NCBI GenBank assembly: GCA_024449915.1
Contig: JAMZAV010003203.1
Coordinates: 1 to 64,000, forward strand
Length of the DNA: 64,000 nucleotides
Source: Sweltsa coloradensis
Lineage: Eukaryota; Arthropoda; Insecta; Plecoptera; Chloroperlidae
Reading direction: 5' to 3'
The number at the start of each line of letters is the position of its first letter. The stretch's first letter is position 1. Shown piece by piece: positions 34,655 to 45,724 of this stretch. The position numbers and the translations under genes were made by a program. The notes under the pieces were generated by a model, which was given only the letters and a program-made list of their open reading frames with translations, was not told the origin of the DNA and did not search any database.

Positions 34655-35100
34655 ATATAGTTATTGGGGTTTTAGGGCACAAAACAGTAAAGTTATCAGT
34701 GCCCATCGAATTTTCTGATTGCTAAATATATATGAATTTCAAATTTAATTTAAAAGGTTTACTTTACGTAAGAAATTAATAACATTATCGCTTGCCGTAG
34801 AGTTGTCTGATAAAATTTCTTTGAGGGAAGGGTTTTTTAATTTCAATTCTTTTCTATCACTACTATATTTTGTACAGGTTTCTAAAACGTGTTTTATAGT
34901 TAAAATAAAACTTCACCACACTCATCACAAATGGGAGGGGAAGATATCCGTTGTTGAGGTATGTGTGCCCGATTCTTAAACGAGTCAGAACCACTTCTTC
35001 ATGGCGAGAGGAGCGACGTGAAGAGATCCTGGCTGCTGTGCTATTCTTGATTTGGCACAATTTATTGTTTTCTATCTTGTTCCAGGAATACTGCCATTGT
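34655..35100 (-). pseudogene. I/Jockey-type LINE 3' end with tail
   Basis: The minus strand gives SSRHEEVVLTRLRIGHTYLN, PPICDECGEV, then TIKHVLETCTKYSSDRKELK, a Lys-rich end and NVINFLRKVN before the untranslated tail. It is the zinc-knuckle C-terminus that follows RNase H. The tail carries the hairpin GGGCACTGATAACTTTACTG ... GTGCCCTAAAAC followed by CCAATAACTA. Two frame breaks are present. It is 5'-truncated and inserted in the core repeat, which resumes near 35100 with GAGCAAGTCTTGGCTGTTTT. Confidence 0.85.
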
Positions 35101-35985
35101 TCTTTTAATGCTGAATAATTTGTTTGAGCAAGTCTTGGCTGTTTTGTCCTCGCATCGTTCTGTTTAATGTTTGTTAACCTCGGAGGTCACTGTTCTGTCC
35201 AGATGGAACGGATTGTTCACTCTGTGCTCTGCACTGCTTGTCAGGGGAGTGTTCGTAATCTCAGTGCTGTGCTCTATACAGACAGAGAGGTTAATGTTAG
35301 AAACGTGTTTGGTTCTGTTCTGTGTGGGATAACATTGAGCTTTCCCACGTCGTTCTTTCTTCATCTCTGGTCTCGAAACAAATGTGTGGGACATGAAATG
35401 CGACGTGTTACAGAAGCTTCATCTATAATAACAGTAAAATCCATGCTTAAGGCAATATCTGTGAATATGTTGTATCGTCACGATGAACCTCGTTACACTT
35501 ATACAAATATTACAATACTTTAATAAACTCTTCCTCATGGAGCTCAAAAGCTACTGTTCAATGCGATGTTGGAAGACTTCCATGCACTTGACGTGCAGCA
35601 ATGATATGACCTCGCCGCCCCGCACCTTTTAACTGTACTTCAAACCCGCTTTCACTCCCCAAGTCTCAGCGCAGTCTCGCCTCGCAGTCTGTCTGTTTGT
35701 TCTAGTGCAGGCGGACGAGTATTGACTCCGCTCTTCAGTATGTTCTTGTCTTGCCTCCACTGTAGCCTCCACTGTACATAGAGATTGCTTCTGTAAATGT
35801 GAAATGAGTTGTTTGTTTGTGTTGAGTGAAATGTCCTTTCATCTTTTTGTTGGGTTTGTTTGCTTCATGAGGTTGTCTGTTCTGTCCAGACTGGGTTGTT
35901 TTGTTTGCTCTTCTGCTCTGTTCTTCTGGGAATCGTTTGTTATTTCAAGATTATTCTCAGTCTGCTCGGACAGAGGTTGTATAGG
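35101..35985 (+). repeat. CCGCCCCGC-core repeat, copy 4
   Basis: The unit resumes after the LINE, runs to CGTGTTACAGAAGCTTCATC (near 35405), continues without a break through AATCCATGCTTAAGGCAATA into a new unit with its core at 35602, and ends near 35985. This copy shows that units can be joined head to tail, and it gives the uninterrupted reference for the insertion site at 43481. Confidence 0.85.
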
Positions 35986-36376
35986 TTTGGTTGAGGTGAG
36001 AGTGGTAGTGGAGGAAACCAATGGTGCGAATTTCGGTTTAATTTCGGTTTCGGTCTAAAACATTTCTTACTAACTAAAAGTGGATGGAGTATTTTGCAAC
36101 GATTGAAATGCTTCTCTGAATCACACCGTTTAGGACCTGTCGGCAAGAACGTTTGACTCAATTAATACATGAGGACCACCTGATTCCTCTATAAACTTTC
36201 CCATAGCTTTGAAATCGACATTTCAATATGAAAAAGCTCCTAGTTGAACAATTGCATTGTTTTTATGTGGGCGAGTCTTTTTAGTTATCATAATATTATA
36301 CTTTTGTGCACACTCGAGAGCAATTGTTAGAGCAATTTTCATCGTTTTTGCGACGTTAGTGAAATATTTATCGTTA
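35986..36376. other. No recognisable gene
   Basis: AT-rich spacer. The open frame at 35940-36161 (minus) has no family signal. Confidence 0.4.
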
Positions 36377-36724
36377 GGCCATCAAATTCCATCTCACAAC
36401 CTTCTCGTGGTTTGGTCCGTGATTAGGGGAGTTTTTCTCCCTGAAACTAATGGCGAGCTCTGGGTCGTCGTCGGGGAACTTTCCCCTTCCCTTTGAATAC
36501 CTCCCCGACGGCGACGACAATGACAACACGGACGGATGATGACACAGACGGAGACGACCACGATGTGGGGTAACCCCTGCCCTCCCCATAGCTTGTGGCT
36601 GGTTCTGACCAGCACAGGCCTGTCCACCCCTTGACTTCTCGCGTCATACCTTACGTCCCTCCCTTCGTCTCGATTAGCCAAGTTGCATAAATATGAGACG
36701 TTAAGCAATATCCAATCAATCAAT
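36377..36724 (+). mobile_element. CG-rich SINE, full copy B
   Basis: Full length, from GGCCATCAAATTCCATCTCA to the CAAT-repeat tail, nearly identical to the copies at 2723 and 63584, so probably young. The minus-strand ORFs across it are incidental. Confidence 0.9.
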
Positions 36725-36984
36725 ATTTTATTTTTTGTTCCTGTTAAATGTAATGTTTGAGAAAGTCTTAAAAGGTATATTTTTGCTCAATTCTGTTAAA
36801 TATTTTTTACCTTTCTGTCTGGACAGAACAGATAACCTCCTGAAGTGTTGTATCAATCAGCAAAGTTGTCATGACCTTAATGACATGTTTTTTCCTTGTT
36901 TCTACCATTCATTGAACTCAATTCTTAACCTCAATTCTATAAATTTGATCGGTGAGAATGTTTAGAATTTGTTGCTGTTCTGCA

Positions 36985-37560
36985 CTTTCCTTACTTACTT
37001 TTTTTCAACGTCCCCGGCACGTCTTCTGTTGAAAGTCAGAGGTTGCGCAAGAGTTGTTTCACATAGCTTTAACCATCCTTCTGCCTGGCAATTGAGATAT
37101 TCAATATGCTTTTAAATATCGGATGCTAGCGGTATTGAATCTGCTTTGTTCTAGTTACGTTTGTATGATGTCGACAATGCATGCCTCGAAACAGAACAAC
37201 TCCAGTTTATATCAAGGAGGTGCAAAAAGTCATCGACTTTCTTCCGAAGTATTTTATCTCGTAATAATACTTTTGCATCAAAGAATACCAGCTCATTGCT
37301 TAATCGATGCTCCTAGCTTCAGAGCAAGTGACGGGATTTCATACTCAATGACAGACTCGCAAATTTTGCGACTTTTTTACTGCTGCTAAGAACACTTCAT
37401 ACTTCATTGGGTCAATCAAAAACTGCGAGTTGAGTGATTATTAACCTGATGTTGCTAGCCTGGAGAAGCAATTGGGCCTAGTTAAATTTAAATGCACATC
37501 GTCAAAAAACGTACACAGAGATTTTATGTCTGCTATCTTTGCCTTACCTAGTTTTGGAAA
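36985..37560 (-). pseudogene. Decayed conserved invertebrate ORF fragment
   Basis: The minus strand holds FPKLGKAKIADIKSLCTFFD, NCFSRLATSG, FLIDPMKYEVFLAAVKKSQN, IPSLALKLGASIK and, in frame near 37090-37010, AEGWLKLCETTLAQPLTFNR followed by RRAGDVEK. The order (DP...F, PSLALK.G, then TLAQ...FNRRR.G.V) matches an uncharacterised protein family I remember as repeated in many invertebrate genomes; this rests on memory. Multiple stops make it a remnant, possibly of a transposon accessory gene. Confidence 0.4.
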
Positions 37561-37826
37561 CCTTTGAATTGGTTTAGCTAAGGTTTAACTAAGAGCAAGC
37601 TCTGGCCGGTTGGAGTGTGTGTTGCAAAGAGAGCTCTCGCGCAACTTTTTATCACACCTTTCTTCATTCACACAGCCTTACTCATATTTATTTTCTTCTT
37701 TCACTTATTCCTTCTCCATACTTGCCGGCCTACTCTGCAACGAGCACTCCTCCGTTCCCACCCAGTTTAACCCATCCTATCCATCATCCTCACTCCTTCC
37801 CATTAACCCCCCTCGTCTTCCCTTAT
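37561..37826. other. No recognisable gene
   Basis: Ser/Pro-rich plus-strand frames (37610-37860) run into the LINE tail at 37827. They may be 3' LINE sequence but have no domain signature. Confidence 0.35.
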
Positions 37827-37922
37827 ATGGAAAAAGAAAATTTGGAAGATTCCAATACAATTGACATGGGCACTGATAACTACTACTGTTGAGTGCCCTA
37901 AAACAACAATAACTAACTAATT
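37827..37922 (+). mobile_element. I-type LINE 3' tail
   Basis: ATGGAAAAAGAAAATTTGGA, AGATTCCAATACAATTGACA, then the hairpin GGGCACTGATAACT...GAGTGCCC, AAAACAACAATAACTAACTA. An almost identical tail lies antisense at 59349-59445. The 7-bp stem GGGCACT/AGTGCCC is the likely reverse-transcriptase recognition structure. Confidence 0.75.
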
Positions 37923-38064
37923 TACATGTAGAACATTCTTTTTTGTTTGTGCCGAATGCTTTGCCGGGAGGACAAATTAAAGTGGACTGTATAATATTGA
38001 GAAAGAGAAAGAACAGGGTGACAGCGGGAAATAAATGCAGAAGAGAAACTTACATGCGAGCGCA

Positions 38065-40066
38065 GCCTATGAAACACATATACGTTATTAAACGTTATTA
38101 TAACGTATGCGTCTTGGTTGTAAATACGTATTATACTTACGTTGTAATAACGTCTCTATGTCAATAGCTTTAACTTTTTAAATTACGGTTGTAGAAAACG
38201 TAATAAATACGTATGATAATACGTTATTATAACGTTTTACATACGTATTAAATACGTAATAAATACGTATTTATCATACTTTAATAAATACGTATTTATC
38301 ATACGTAATAAATACGTATTTATCATACGTAATAATAACATTAAACCATATTTTTTCATAACGTCCACTAGCGCTATCTAGTAGACATGCAAAAAAAGCT
38401 ACTATCAAAAAATTTAATTAAAACAAAAATTCTTTCTAGTCTACGAGTTTGTGTCACCGGTGCGAGATAAGGGGTACATTTTAATGTTAGATGAGATCGA
38501 ATACACATGGTTAAATTTTATCGCCAACACCCGGACTCGAACCCGGGATACCTTCATCCAGATCGGGACGCGCTATCCACTCGGCCACTGCAGCTGTGCA
38601 GTACGTCGCGCGTCAGCTAGCTTAAGAAGGTGGAGCCCGCGCGCGAGTAGTCTTTGTGTGAGATGTCCCATTGCGGAACAAAAATGCGCTTGCGTCTCTT
38701 GCAACAAATAAGAATCTATTTTAGTTTGAAACATAAGATAAAACTGATGTCGTTGAAGATATTTTTACTTAGTTATGTAAACAAACTACCGTCTTACATA
38801 TTAATTCATAAATTAATTTCGTAAAAAACTTCAGCGGGATGAAGTATTATTTTCAATATAATCTTGAATGACAACAGTGCAGCAGAGGATTATCTAGTTT
38901 GATTGATTGGGTTTATTGGTTTTTAGTTGGGAAATCCAAGACAAATTAATACTACGGCAGAGCTTTCGTGAAACAGTAAGCAATTAATTGCTGGAGATTC
39001 ACATTACACTTCCATGTTTGCTTTATCTCAAATTGTATGACAACTATTTGGTAATCTCATTACGCCGCAAAAAATCAATTTTTTTTTAGAGTATCAGGGA
39101 AATACCGAGAAAAACGCGCAATTCTAATTGTCGTTTTGATGCAGTGTATAAAAAAACGATTGTTCCGAGATAGAACAACTAATCATTGAAATTAACCACA
39201 CTTAGATCAAGTCGAAAGTTTTAATTAATTATTAATAAATTCATTTTATTATTTAATTAAAGCATTCACTCATAAAAAAGTCCACGAAGGAGGAAAAAGA
39301 AATAAGAAAATAAATATGTAATAATTGGATTAATAATATCGGCACAGCTTTTTTTAGTTATCTCAGAACTAACTAGACTGACTTATAACATTAAAACAAT
39401 TCATTATTCAATTAGTATTTTAATAACTATGAATTAATTGTAATATTTATGGCGGTATAAAAACGTTTTTGAAACGTTATTGAAATACCGTTAAATAACG
39501 TTACGGTAATACCATAGTTTATACGTTTGTAGTTGGTATTTCAATAACCACGAAAAAAGGTAATATTAAATACCATAAATAACGTTATTAAAACGCTAAT
39601 AATACACAGTTTATGAAATTGGTAGTTTAATAATTATGAAATAAACGTAATCTTTATTACTGTATTAAAACGTTTTTAAAACGTTACTGAAATACCGTTA
39701 TTTTAACGTTACGGCAATACCAAATTATAACCGTATGTAATTGGTATTTTAATACCCATGAACAAAACATGATATTTTTTACCATTAAAAACGTTATTAA
39801 AACGTTATTGAAATACCGTTATTTTAACGTTACGATGTTACCAATTGGTATGTGTTTTGAATTTGAAATTTTAAAATGTAAAAATTTTCAAATACCATTG
39901 TAACCGTATAATAACGTTTTAAAAACGTAATCGAGATACGGTATTTTAAATGTTTTTGCATACGGTTTTTCATACGTAATATTTTGGTAATTCCATAACC
40001 ATAACTTTAAAAAATACCATTCCATACCGTAATAAAACGTTTTTATAACGTATGTGTGTTCATAGG
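38065..40066. mobile_element. 2.0-kb TIR element rich in ACGT palindromes
   Basis: The ends are inverted: CCTATGAAACACATATACG on the left, CCTATGAACACACATACG on the reverse complement of the right. Internal flanks (38080-38345 and 39440-40060) are packed with variants of AACGTTATT, TACGTATT and AATACCGTTATTTTAACGTT, many self-complementary. The middle (38350-39440) holds a tRNA-like sequence but no protein frame. No target duplication is evident. It looks like a non-autonomous DNA transposon of unknown superfamily. Confidence 0.7.
38522..38594 (-). tRNA. tRNA-like sequence (pseudo)
   Basis: Read on the minus strand: an A box TGGCCGAGTGGATAGCG and a B box GGTTCGAGTCC at tRNA spacing, 73 nt in all. 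The A box resembles Leu/Ser tRNAs. The acceptor stem pairs poorly, and the T stem has one mismatch, so it is not a functional tRNA. It may be a captured tRNA pseudogene or the head of a tRNA-derived SINE in the transposon middle. Confidence 0.55.
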
Positions 40067-41277
40067 GAGATACTTCCTGGAGGTGAAGAGCTCCACGACG
40101 TCCTGGGTAGGTGGTGCTTAACTTGATGACGTGAGCGTCGCGACGTCAACTCACAGGCGTCGTGGTAGATATGAAAAGGTTACAGAACTGGTACGTTAGA
40201 AGAAGAAGAAGAGAGAAGAAACGATTACGATAGATTGATACGATAACTTGATTGACAAAGCTATCGCGTAAATTCAGAAACAATACTAAGCATGGTGGTT
40301 TGGGGGGGGGGGGGGCAGAGCACCTATTAAATAGCACCGCAGATACATTTTAAATAAAGATTTCTAGTTTTTGTGTGCCCTGCATGATTAAAATGCTATG
40401 TAATGCCACTTAGCTTTTTAAAAAAAATCGTTTGCTATGCTGTTTGCACAATGAAATAGTATAAAATAGGTTATATCAAATATTTAATTTTTAAAGAATA
40501 TTGCAGGCTGGTTGGTTATAATTTGGGCCTAAAAAATGAAAAGTAAGCGTATCAAGTGCAATTTTCATGAAACATATTGCTAGAGAAAAAACACTTAAGG
40601 AAATCTTCATAAGAATTATTGCATCGTTTACAAAAAGAGGGGTCTTACTCTTAGCTTGGAAATTTCGAACATTTTATTTTTCATCCGAAAATCGCGTGTC
40701 ACTAGATATAAATAGTTGCAAAAAGTTGCCCGCCCTTGCCCCCCTCTAGACCAAAGTTGGAGGGGGGGCATAGCCTCCCCTGCCCCCCCCAAGTTCTTAT
40801 GCCACTGAAAAGAACAAAAGAACAGGACAAAACACAAATTACACCATAGCTACTGATTTCTCACCCATCTGAAATTGGGTTGGCACTGACTGATTGGCGA
40901 GCACTACCATATGTAGATTGTTGATGCTGTACGGATTGTCGGGCCAAGAGGTTCATGGGTGTTGACTGAGTTGTTGTTGTGTACGGGTTGATGTATGATG
41001 CAGTTGTGAGGAAGGGGTCAAATCATGATAGGATTTAGGAGAGTGGCTGGATATTCAGGTGTAGGAGAGGAAGGTGTGCCATTTAAAAACAACGGCGCGG
41101 GAGGAATCGAGTTTGATGGCTGGTAGCCCGGCGAATGAGACTGGATAGGCCTACTTTCGGTTTCAAGATGGTTCATTTTTTGCCGTTTGGCGTTGGGTTA
41201 TGCCCTGAGATTATGCTGCTACCAGCAAACAGCCGTTATTCCCTCATCATCGTCAGTCTGGGCGTTTTTGACAAGTG
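40067..41277. other. No clear gene
   Basis: A poly-G tract lies near 40302. A GGGGGGCAGGGGAGGC-type block at 40725-40800 may be a MITE end. The minus strand at 41190-40850 reads a Ser/Pro/Gln-rich stretch (SHSPGYQPSNSIPPAP) with stops, perhaps linker of a Harbinger accessory protein; this is weak. Confidence 0.35.
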
Positions 41278-41691
41278 TCAAATAGTCACTTTTGCAGCAC
41301 TGTAGGTCACTGCAAGAAGATTAATCACTTTTGCAGGCTTATGCCTATTTATTTTAGTTGAGAGCGCCAATACCCTTTTAATGTCCTGGCAGCTGCCACT
41401 TGCATAAAATCTTAACTTACACAGCAATTGAATTACTGGTGGCAATGGTGATCTCTGCCTTCTATCTCGTTTCAATCTCTCAGTGATGTGAAGTTCGTCC
41501 ATCATTGCTAGCACAGTTTCCTTTTCAAAGCAATAACGCAAGTTGAATTGTACATAAAAGTAGAATTCAAGGGGGTTCTCGAAATCCCGCAAATATCTTC
41601 TTGGTCGTTCTGGTACCGCACCATCGTTGATTTCTTCCAAAATCTTCCCCACATACTCATGAAACTCTGGCAGGTGCCCGAAATCCGCCAT
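41278..41691 (-). pseudogene. PIF/Harbinger transposase N-terminal fragment
   Basis: The 137-codon open frame starts MADFGHLPEFHEYVGKIL and continues YLRDFENPLEFYFYVQFN, RYCFEKETVLAMMDEL, RRQRSPLPPVIQLLCKLRFY and ASGSCQDI. The pattern R.RENPLE.Y, RF.KE.V, PLPP..QLL..LRFYA.G matches the N-terminus of HARBI1-like nucleases. The catalytic DDE part is absent, so the piece is a truncated relic. The start has an upstream in-frame ATG context (ATGGCGGATTT) as in complete proteins. Confidence 0.75.
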
Positions 41692-43119
41692 GTTTTATCT
41701 CGTGAGTCGCGCACAAGTCACCTCGCGACCTACCTTGTGGTCGACTTAATTTTCATTGTTGATACGGCGTTGAGTAACATTTCTGCATACCAAAAATGGC
41801 TGAGTCTTGCTCGTGTCGACTTGTACAATACTTAACTTTTAAGTACAAGCTATGCATGCAGGCCTTAATGTGCTCACGTATTAAGTCCTTCTTGTCATCT
41901 GATACGACTTGTTTACTTATGATGCTTTTGCCTCTAGCATGTAGTTTTAAGGTGTTTGTGTCATTATCTTTAGTGTTATGTACATTATAAACAGGCTTTG
42001 CTGATATACCAAGAGTCCCAAGAAAAACCTCTCGACAAACTTGTATACGCTCATTTTAAGAAAAATTTATATTGAAAGGTGAACGCTCTTCTGGGTTCGT
42101 GGCCCTGTGGCTGATAGCGCCACGCAAAGATAGCGGTTTTAATTGATAACTTCTTTAATCCGTAGATATTTGTTTGGAACATTTATATTTGCACATGTTT
42201 TTGCAGTCCTTTTTGTTTACCACAGTCTTGGCCATAACTAGTTTCCCGCGGTCACTTGTATATGCTTCCCCAGCCTGATGTGTTTTCTTTTTGTAGATTG
42301 CACGCCCACGATTTTGGAGCAGCCTTTCATTTTCTTACCTTCTTCGGTACCGGTATGGCAACCTCACCATGCTCTATTATGACTGTGCCTTTTCTAGGCC
42401 AACTTCTTCTGCCATATCTATTTTTCTCTTTTTTCTTTTAAGCCTAGAACTAAGCCGACTTCTGCTTCCGTTTCTATTTCTGCTCCATTTTCTATCATGC
42501 CTAGAACTGGGCCGGCACAAGGACAACACCGTTATCTTAACAAAACTTGATAGAGCTTATCACAAAAACATTAGGATTATTGTTCAATAAAGGTAAGAAA
42601 TTGTACACAGGCCTACCGACAAATACCTTTAAATTCATTTAGATCCACCCATGGTTGAGACACTTTAGTTATAAATGTTAGTGCCCCCCCTCCCCCCACT
42701 TATTAAAAATCTAGAAATCCTACTTCAGTTAATTATAGACATAATAGTTATTACCCGAGACCCCAAATGTAGGTGCGGGGAAGTTAGTGTGTGATGCGGC
42801 TGTGGTTGATAGTTGATTTATTTTTATTTTCATAATTTCTTTTTCTGTTCCTCCGCCTTGAATTACGGCTGCGCTGATGTTGTGGAAAACCGGCTCCCCT
42901 TGTGTATGGCCCCCAACCTGTGTTGTTGGACCCCACAGACGATTGTTGCTGCCTACGTTCCCCCCCTTTTGGGGTGGGTAACGCGATTGCGTAACCCAAC
43001 ATAATGGTTGTAACCGCCCACTGCGGAAAAAGTATAGAAATCATTACATGCCCTAATAAATGGCTACGGCTGGCAAGAGGACTGTGATAAGACTAGTGCT
43101 CTTACCGTCTGTGCCATAC
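41692..43119. other. No recognisable gene
   Basis: The sequence contains short open frames on both strands (for example 42256-42590 plus) without domain signals. Confidence 0.4.
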
Positions 43120-43484
43120 GAAGATTGTGCCGCTGCATTTCAATGCATTCATTGCAAGGAGTTTGCTTTTGTTAATTGCTGAATAAGTTGTTTGAGCAAG
43201 TCTTGGCTGTTTTGCCCTCGCAACATTCTGTTTAATGTGTTTTAACCTCAGGAGGTCGTCTGTTCTGTCAAGATGGGACGGATTGTTCAATTTTTGCTCT
43301 GCACTGCTTGTCAGGGAAGTGTTGTTATCTCAGTGCTGCGCTCTATACAGACCGAGGGGTTGATGCTAGAAACGCGTTCTCATGTCGTTCTATCTTTATC
43401 TCTGGTCTCGAAACAAATTTGTGGTCATGAAATGTGACGTGTTACAGAAGCTTCATACATATTAACAGTAAAATCCATGCTTAA
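43120..43484 (+). repeat. CCGCCCCGC-core repeat, copy 5 left half
   Basis: GAGCAAGTCTTGGCTGTTTT, GTCTGTTCTGTCAAGATGGG and CGTGTTACAGAAGCTTCATA precede AAATCCATGC/TTAA, where a transposon is inserted. The right half resumes at 45203. Confidence 0.85.
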
Positions 43485-45202
43485 AGTGTCGTTCACCTCT
43501 TTAACAAGTAGTCTTTATATCAAATAGAAACATAAACACTAAGTAGTTTATGTATATTTCCCGACCTACGTCAATAGGGGTCTTTAAATTCATCGCCGCG
43601 CTCAAGAACAGTGACGTCACTGTACTTGAGCTGGCGATGTGTTGCAACACGGCACATCCACTAGCGAGTGTAACGCGCAAGGCAAATCCCGGTCAAATTC
43701 CAACTCAACACCTTCTCGCGGTTTGGCCCGTGAATAGGGGAGTTCACTCCCTGAAAACTAATGGCGAGCTCTGGGTCGTCGTCGGGAAACCTTTCCCTTT
43801 TACTACCTCCCCGACGGCGACGACAAAGACAACAAGACAGATGATGACACAACGGAGACGCCCACGAGTGGGGGAACCCCTGCCCCCCCCTACGTTGTGG
43901 CGGGTTCTGACCACACGGGCGCCCACCTTTGTCCCCCGCGTCACCCCTTACGTCCCTCCCTTCGTCTCGTTTCCCCCAATTTGCAAAAATAGGGGGCGTA
44001 AAGAAATTTTCAATCAATCAAAAAATGGTCTATCGTCGAAATAGTTGTTTCTACAAAAACCCAAAAGCGAAAGCCCCGCGTTCACAATCATAACAATACA
44101 AACATGGTCAACAACACTTGTTTTAAAAAAACATATGCTTGGGATAGCGACAGTTTTCGAAAAACGTAAATCAGGGTTTCCGGGTAAGTATCGAATATTT
44201 GAACCCGGGTACTTCCCCAATAAGTCTCGCGTGTAACGCTTTTACTACTATTATTAAATGCCCGTAAAAAAAAAAAAACAATCGTTTTTCGAGTAGATGC
44301 GGCTGGAACAAATAAATATTAGAAGTTTAGAACCCTTCAAACATAAAAAGATAAAAAAATCACCCTCAACGCATATTGGAAACTACAAAGGACTGCATAG
44401 TGCTCAGCATTAAAAAATTATCTTTTGACTGGTTTGCCCGGTGGGGGGGGGGGGGGGGGGGGGGGGGCACTTTTGTATATCTAACAAGTCGATTGTCAAA
44501 AACAACAGAAATTCATAATTTCGTGATAATCACTCGATACTTGTGCTAATGGAATGGAATGGCCGTACCTAGCGTAGAGACAAGACAAGACAAAAAAATG
44601 AAATGAAATGAAAAGTTTTAAAGGAAATAAAATCGTTCCAAGTACACAAAAAATAGTCATCGTCAAGATAAAGATAATATGACTGAAAGTGCACCCTATT
44701 GTACGTTTTTCACCTTCTCCTGCTTTTTCTATTGAAAAACAGTGACATGCCTGCTGTGCTCCATTACACGAGATTACAAGATTGTAAAGCCGTATTTGTA
44801 TTTTACTTGTGTGAATAACAGAGGTACATGTTTTGTAAATCAATCCAGAAATACCAAATCCATCTCAGAGGGGTTGAGAGATGCACATGTGTTTTGTTTC
44901 GACCTAATTTAAAAACCGAGTATCAATGTCTTATCCCCCACCCCCCTTCAAAGCTTGTGTCGCGTGCTAAGTGATAGCCCAATTAGAGGGACGCAGCTCC
45001 CCTCGACACTCGACTCTCTGCCGGCCGCTACTCGTGCACTGTTGCCACGACGATCAGTGGGGAAGATGAACGAAATTATTTGCACATTTAACAATTAATT
45101 TAGCGTTACAACGATTATTTTGGTCAATCATTTGTTGTAAATGGAGTCTTCTTCGGTAAATAGAGTCTGTGTAAACCTTTACATAAGAGGTGAACGATCC
45201 CT
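43485..45202. mobile_element. TTAA-flanked DNA transposon, non-autonomous
   Basis: The left end AGTGTCGTTCACCTCTTTA and the reverse complement of the right end AGGGATCGTTCACCTCTTA are inverted repeats. TTAA occurs at 43481-43484 and 45203-45206. The uninterrupted site is seen at 35448-35475 (AATCCATGCTTAAGGCAATA), proving a 1718-bp insertion with TTAA duplication. TTAA duplications are typical of piggyBac and Kolobok groups. No transposase is inside; there is a nested SINE (43693-44020) and a poly-G run near 44442. Confidence 0.85.
43693..44020 (+). mobile_element. CG-rich SINE copy C, nested
   Basis: TCAAATTCCAACTCAACACC to a decayed tail (AGGGGGCGTAAAGAAATTTT, CAATCAATCA). It is more mutated than copies B, D and E. 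It lies inside the TTAA transposon, which itself lies inside the core repeat. Confidence 0.85.
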
Positions 45203-45379
45203 TTAAGGCAATATCTGTGAATATGTTGTATCGTCACGATGAACCTCGTGACACTTATACAAATATTACTCTACTCCAATAAATTATTTCTCTTAGAGGC
45301 CAAAAGCTACTGTTCAATGCGATTTTGGAAGACTTCCATGCACTTGACGTGCAGCATCGATATGACCTTGCCGCCCCGC
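45203..45379 (+). repeat. CCGCCCCGC-core repeat, copy 5 right half
   Basis: Resumes with TTAAGGCAATATCTGTGAAT, TATCGTCACGATGAACCTCG, and reaches the core (ATCGATATGACCTTGCCGCC) where SINE copy D is inserted. Confidence 0.9.
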
Positions 45380-45724
45380 GGGCCTTCAAATTCCAACTCG
45401 ATACCTTCTCGCGGTTTGGCCCGTGAATAGGGGAGTTTCACTCCCTGAAACTAATGGCGAGCTCTGGGTCGTCGTCGGGGAACCCTACCCTTGACTACCT
45501 CCCCGACGGCGACGACAAAGACAACACGGATGTATGATGACACAGATGGAGACGACCACGACGTGGGGGAACCCCTGCCCTCCCCATATGCTTGTGGCGG
45601 GTTTTCTGAGCAGCACAGGCTGTCCACCCCTTGTCCCCCCGCGTCATCCCTTACGTCCCTCCCTTCGTCTCGATTAGCCAAGTTGCATAAATATGAGACG
45701 TAAAGCAATATCCAATCAATCAAT
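45380..45724 (+). mobile_element. CG-rich SINE copy D with target duplication
   Basis: Full length from GGGCCTTCAAATTCCAACTC to CAATCAATCAAT. It is flanked by a 13-bp duplication of the core: CTTGCCGCCCCGC (45367-45379) and CTCGCCGCCCCGC (45725-45737), one mismatch. This defines the element's true ends. The hairpin stem CGTCTC (45666) pairs with GAGACG (45695). Confidence 0.95.

Noticed and set aside
42070..42140. Possible tRNA around the phrase GGGTTCGTGGCCC
   Set aside because: No A box at proper spacing and no acceptor stem can be drawn.
43550..44044. 164-codon plus-strand open frame
   Set aside because: It runs through a SINE and transposon sequence; the GC-rich SINE lacks stops by composition in several copies.
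44442..44467. Poly-G run (also near 40302 and 51475) as a possible regulatory G-tract
   Set aside because: Isolated homopolymers are hard to sequence correctly and have no supporting context here.
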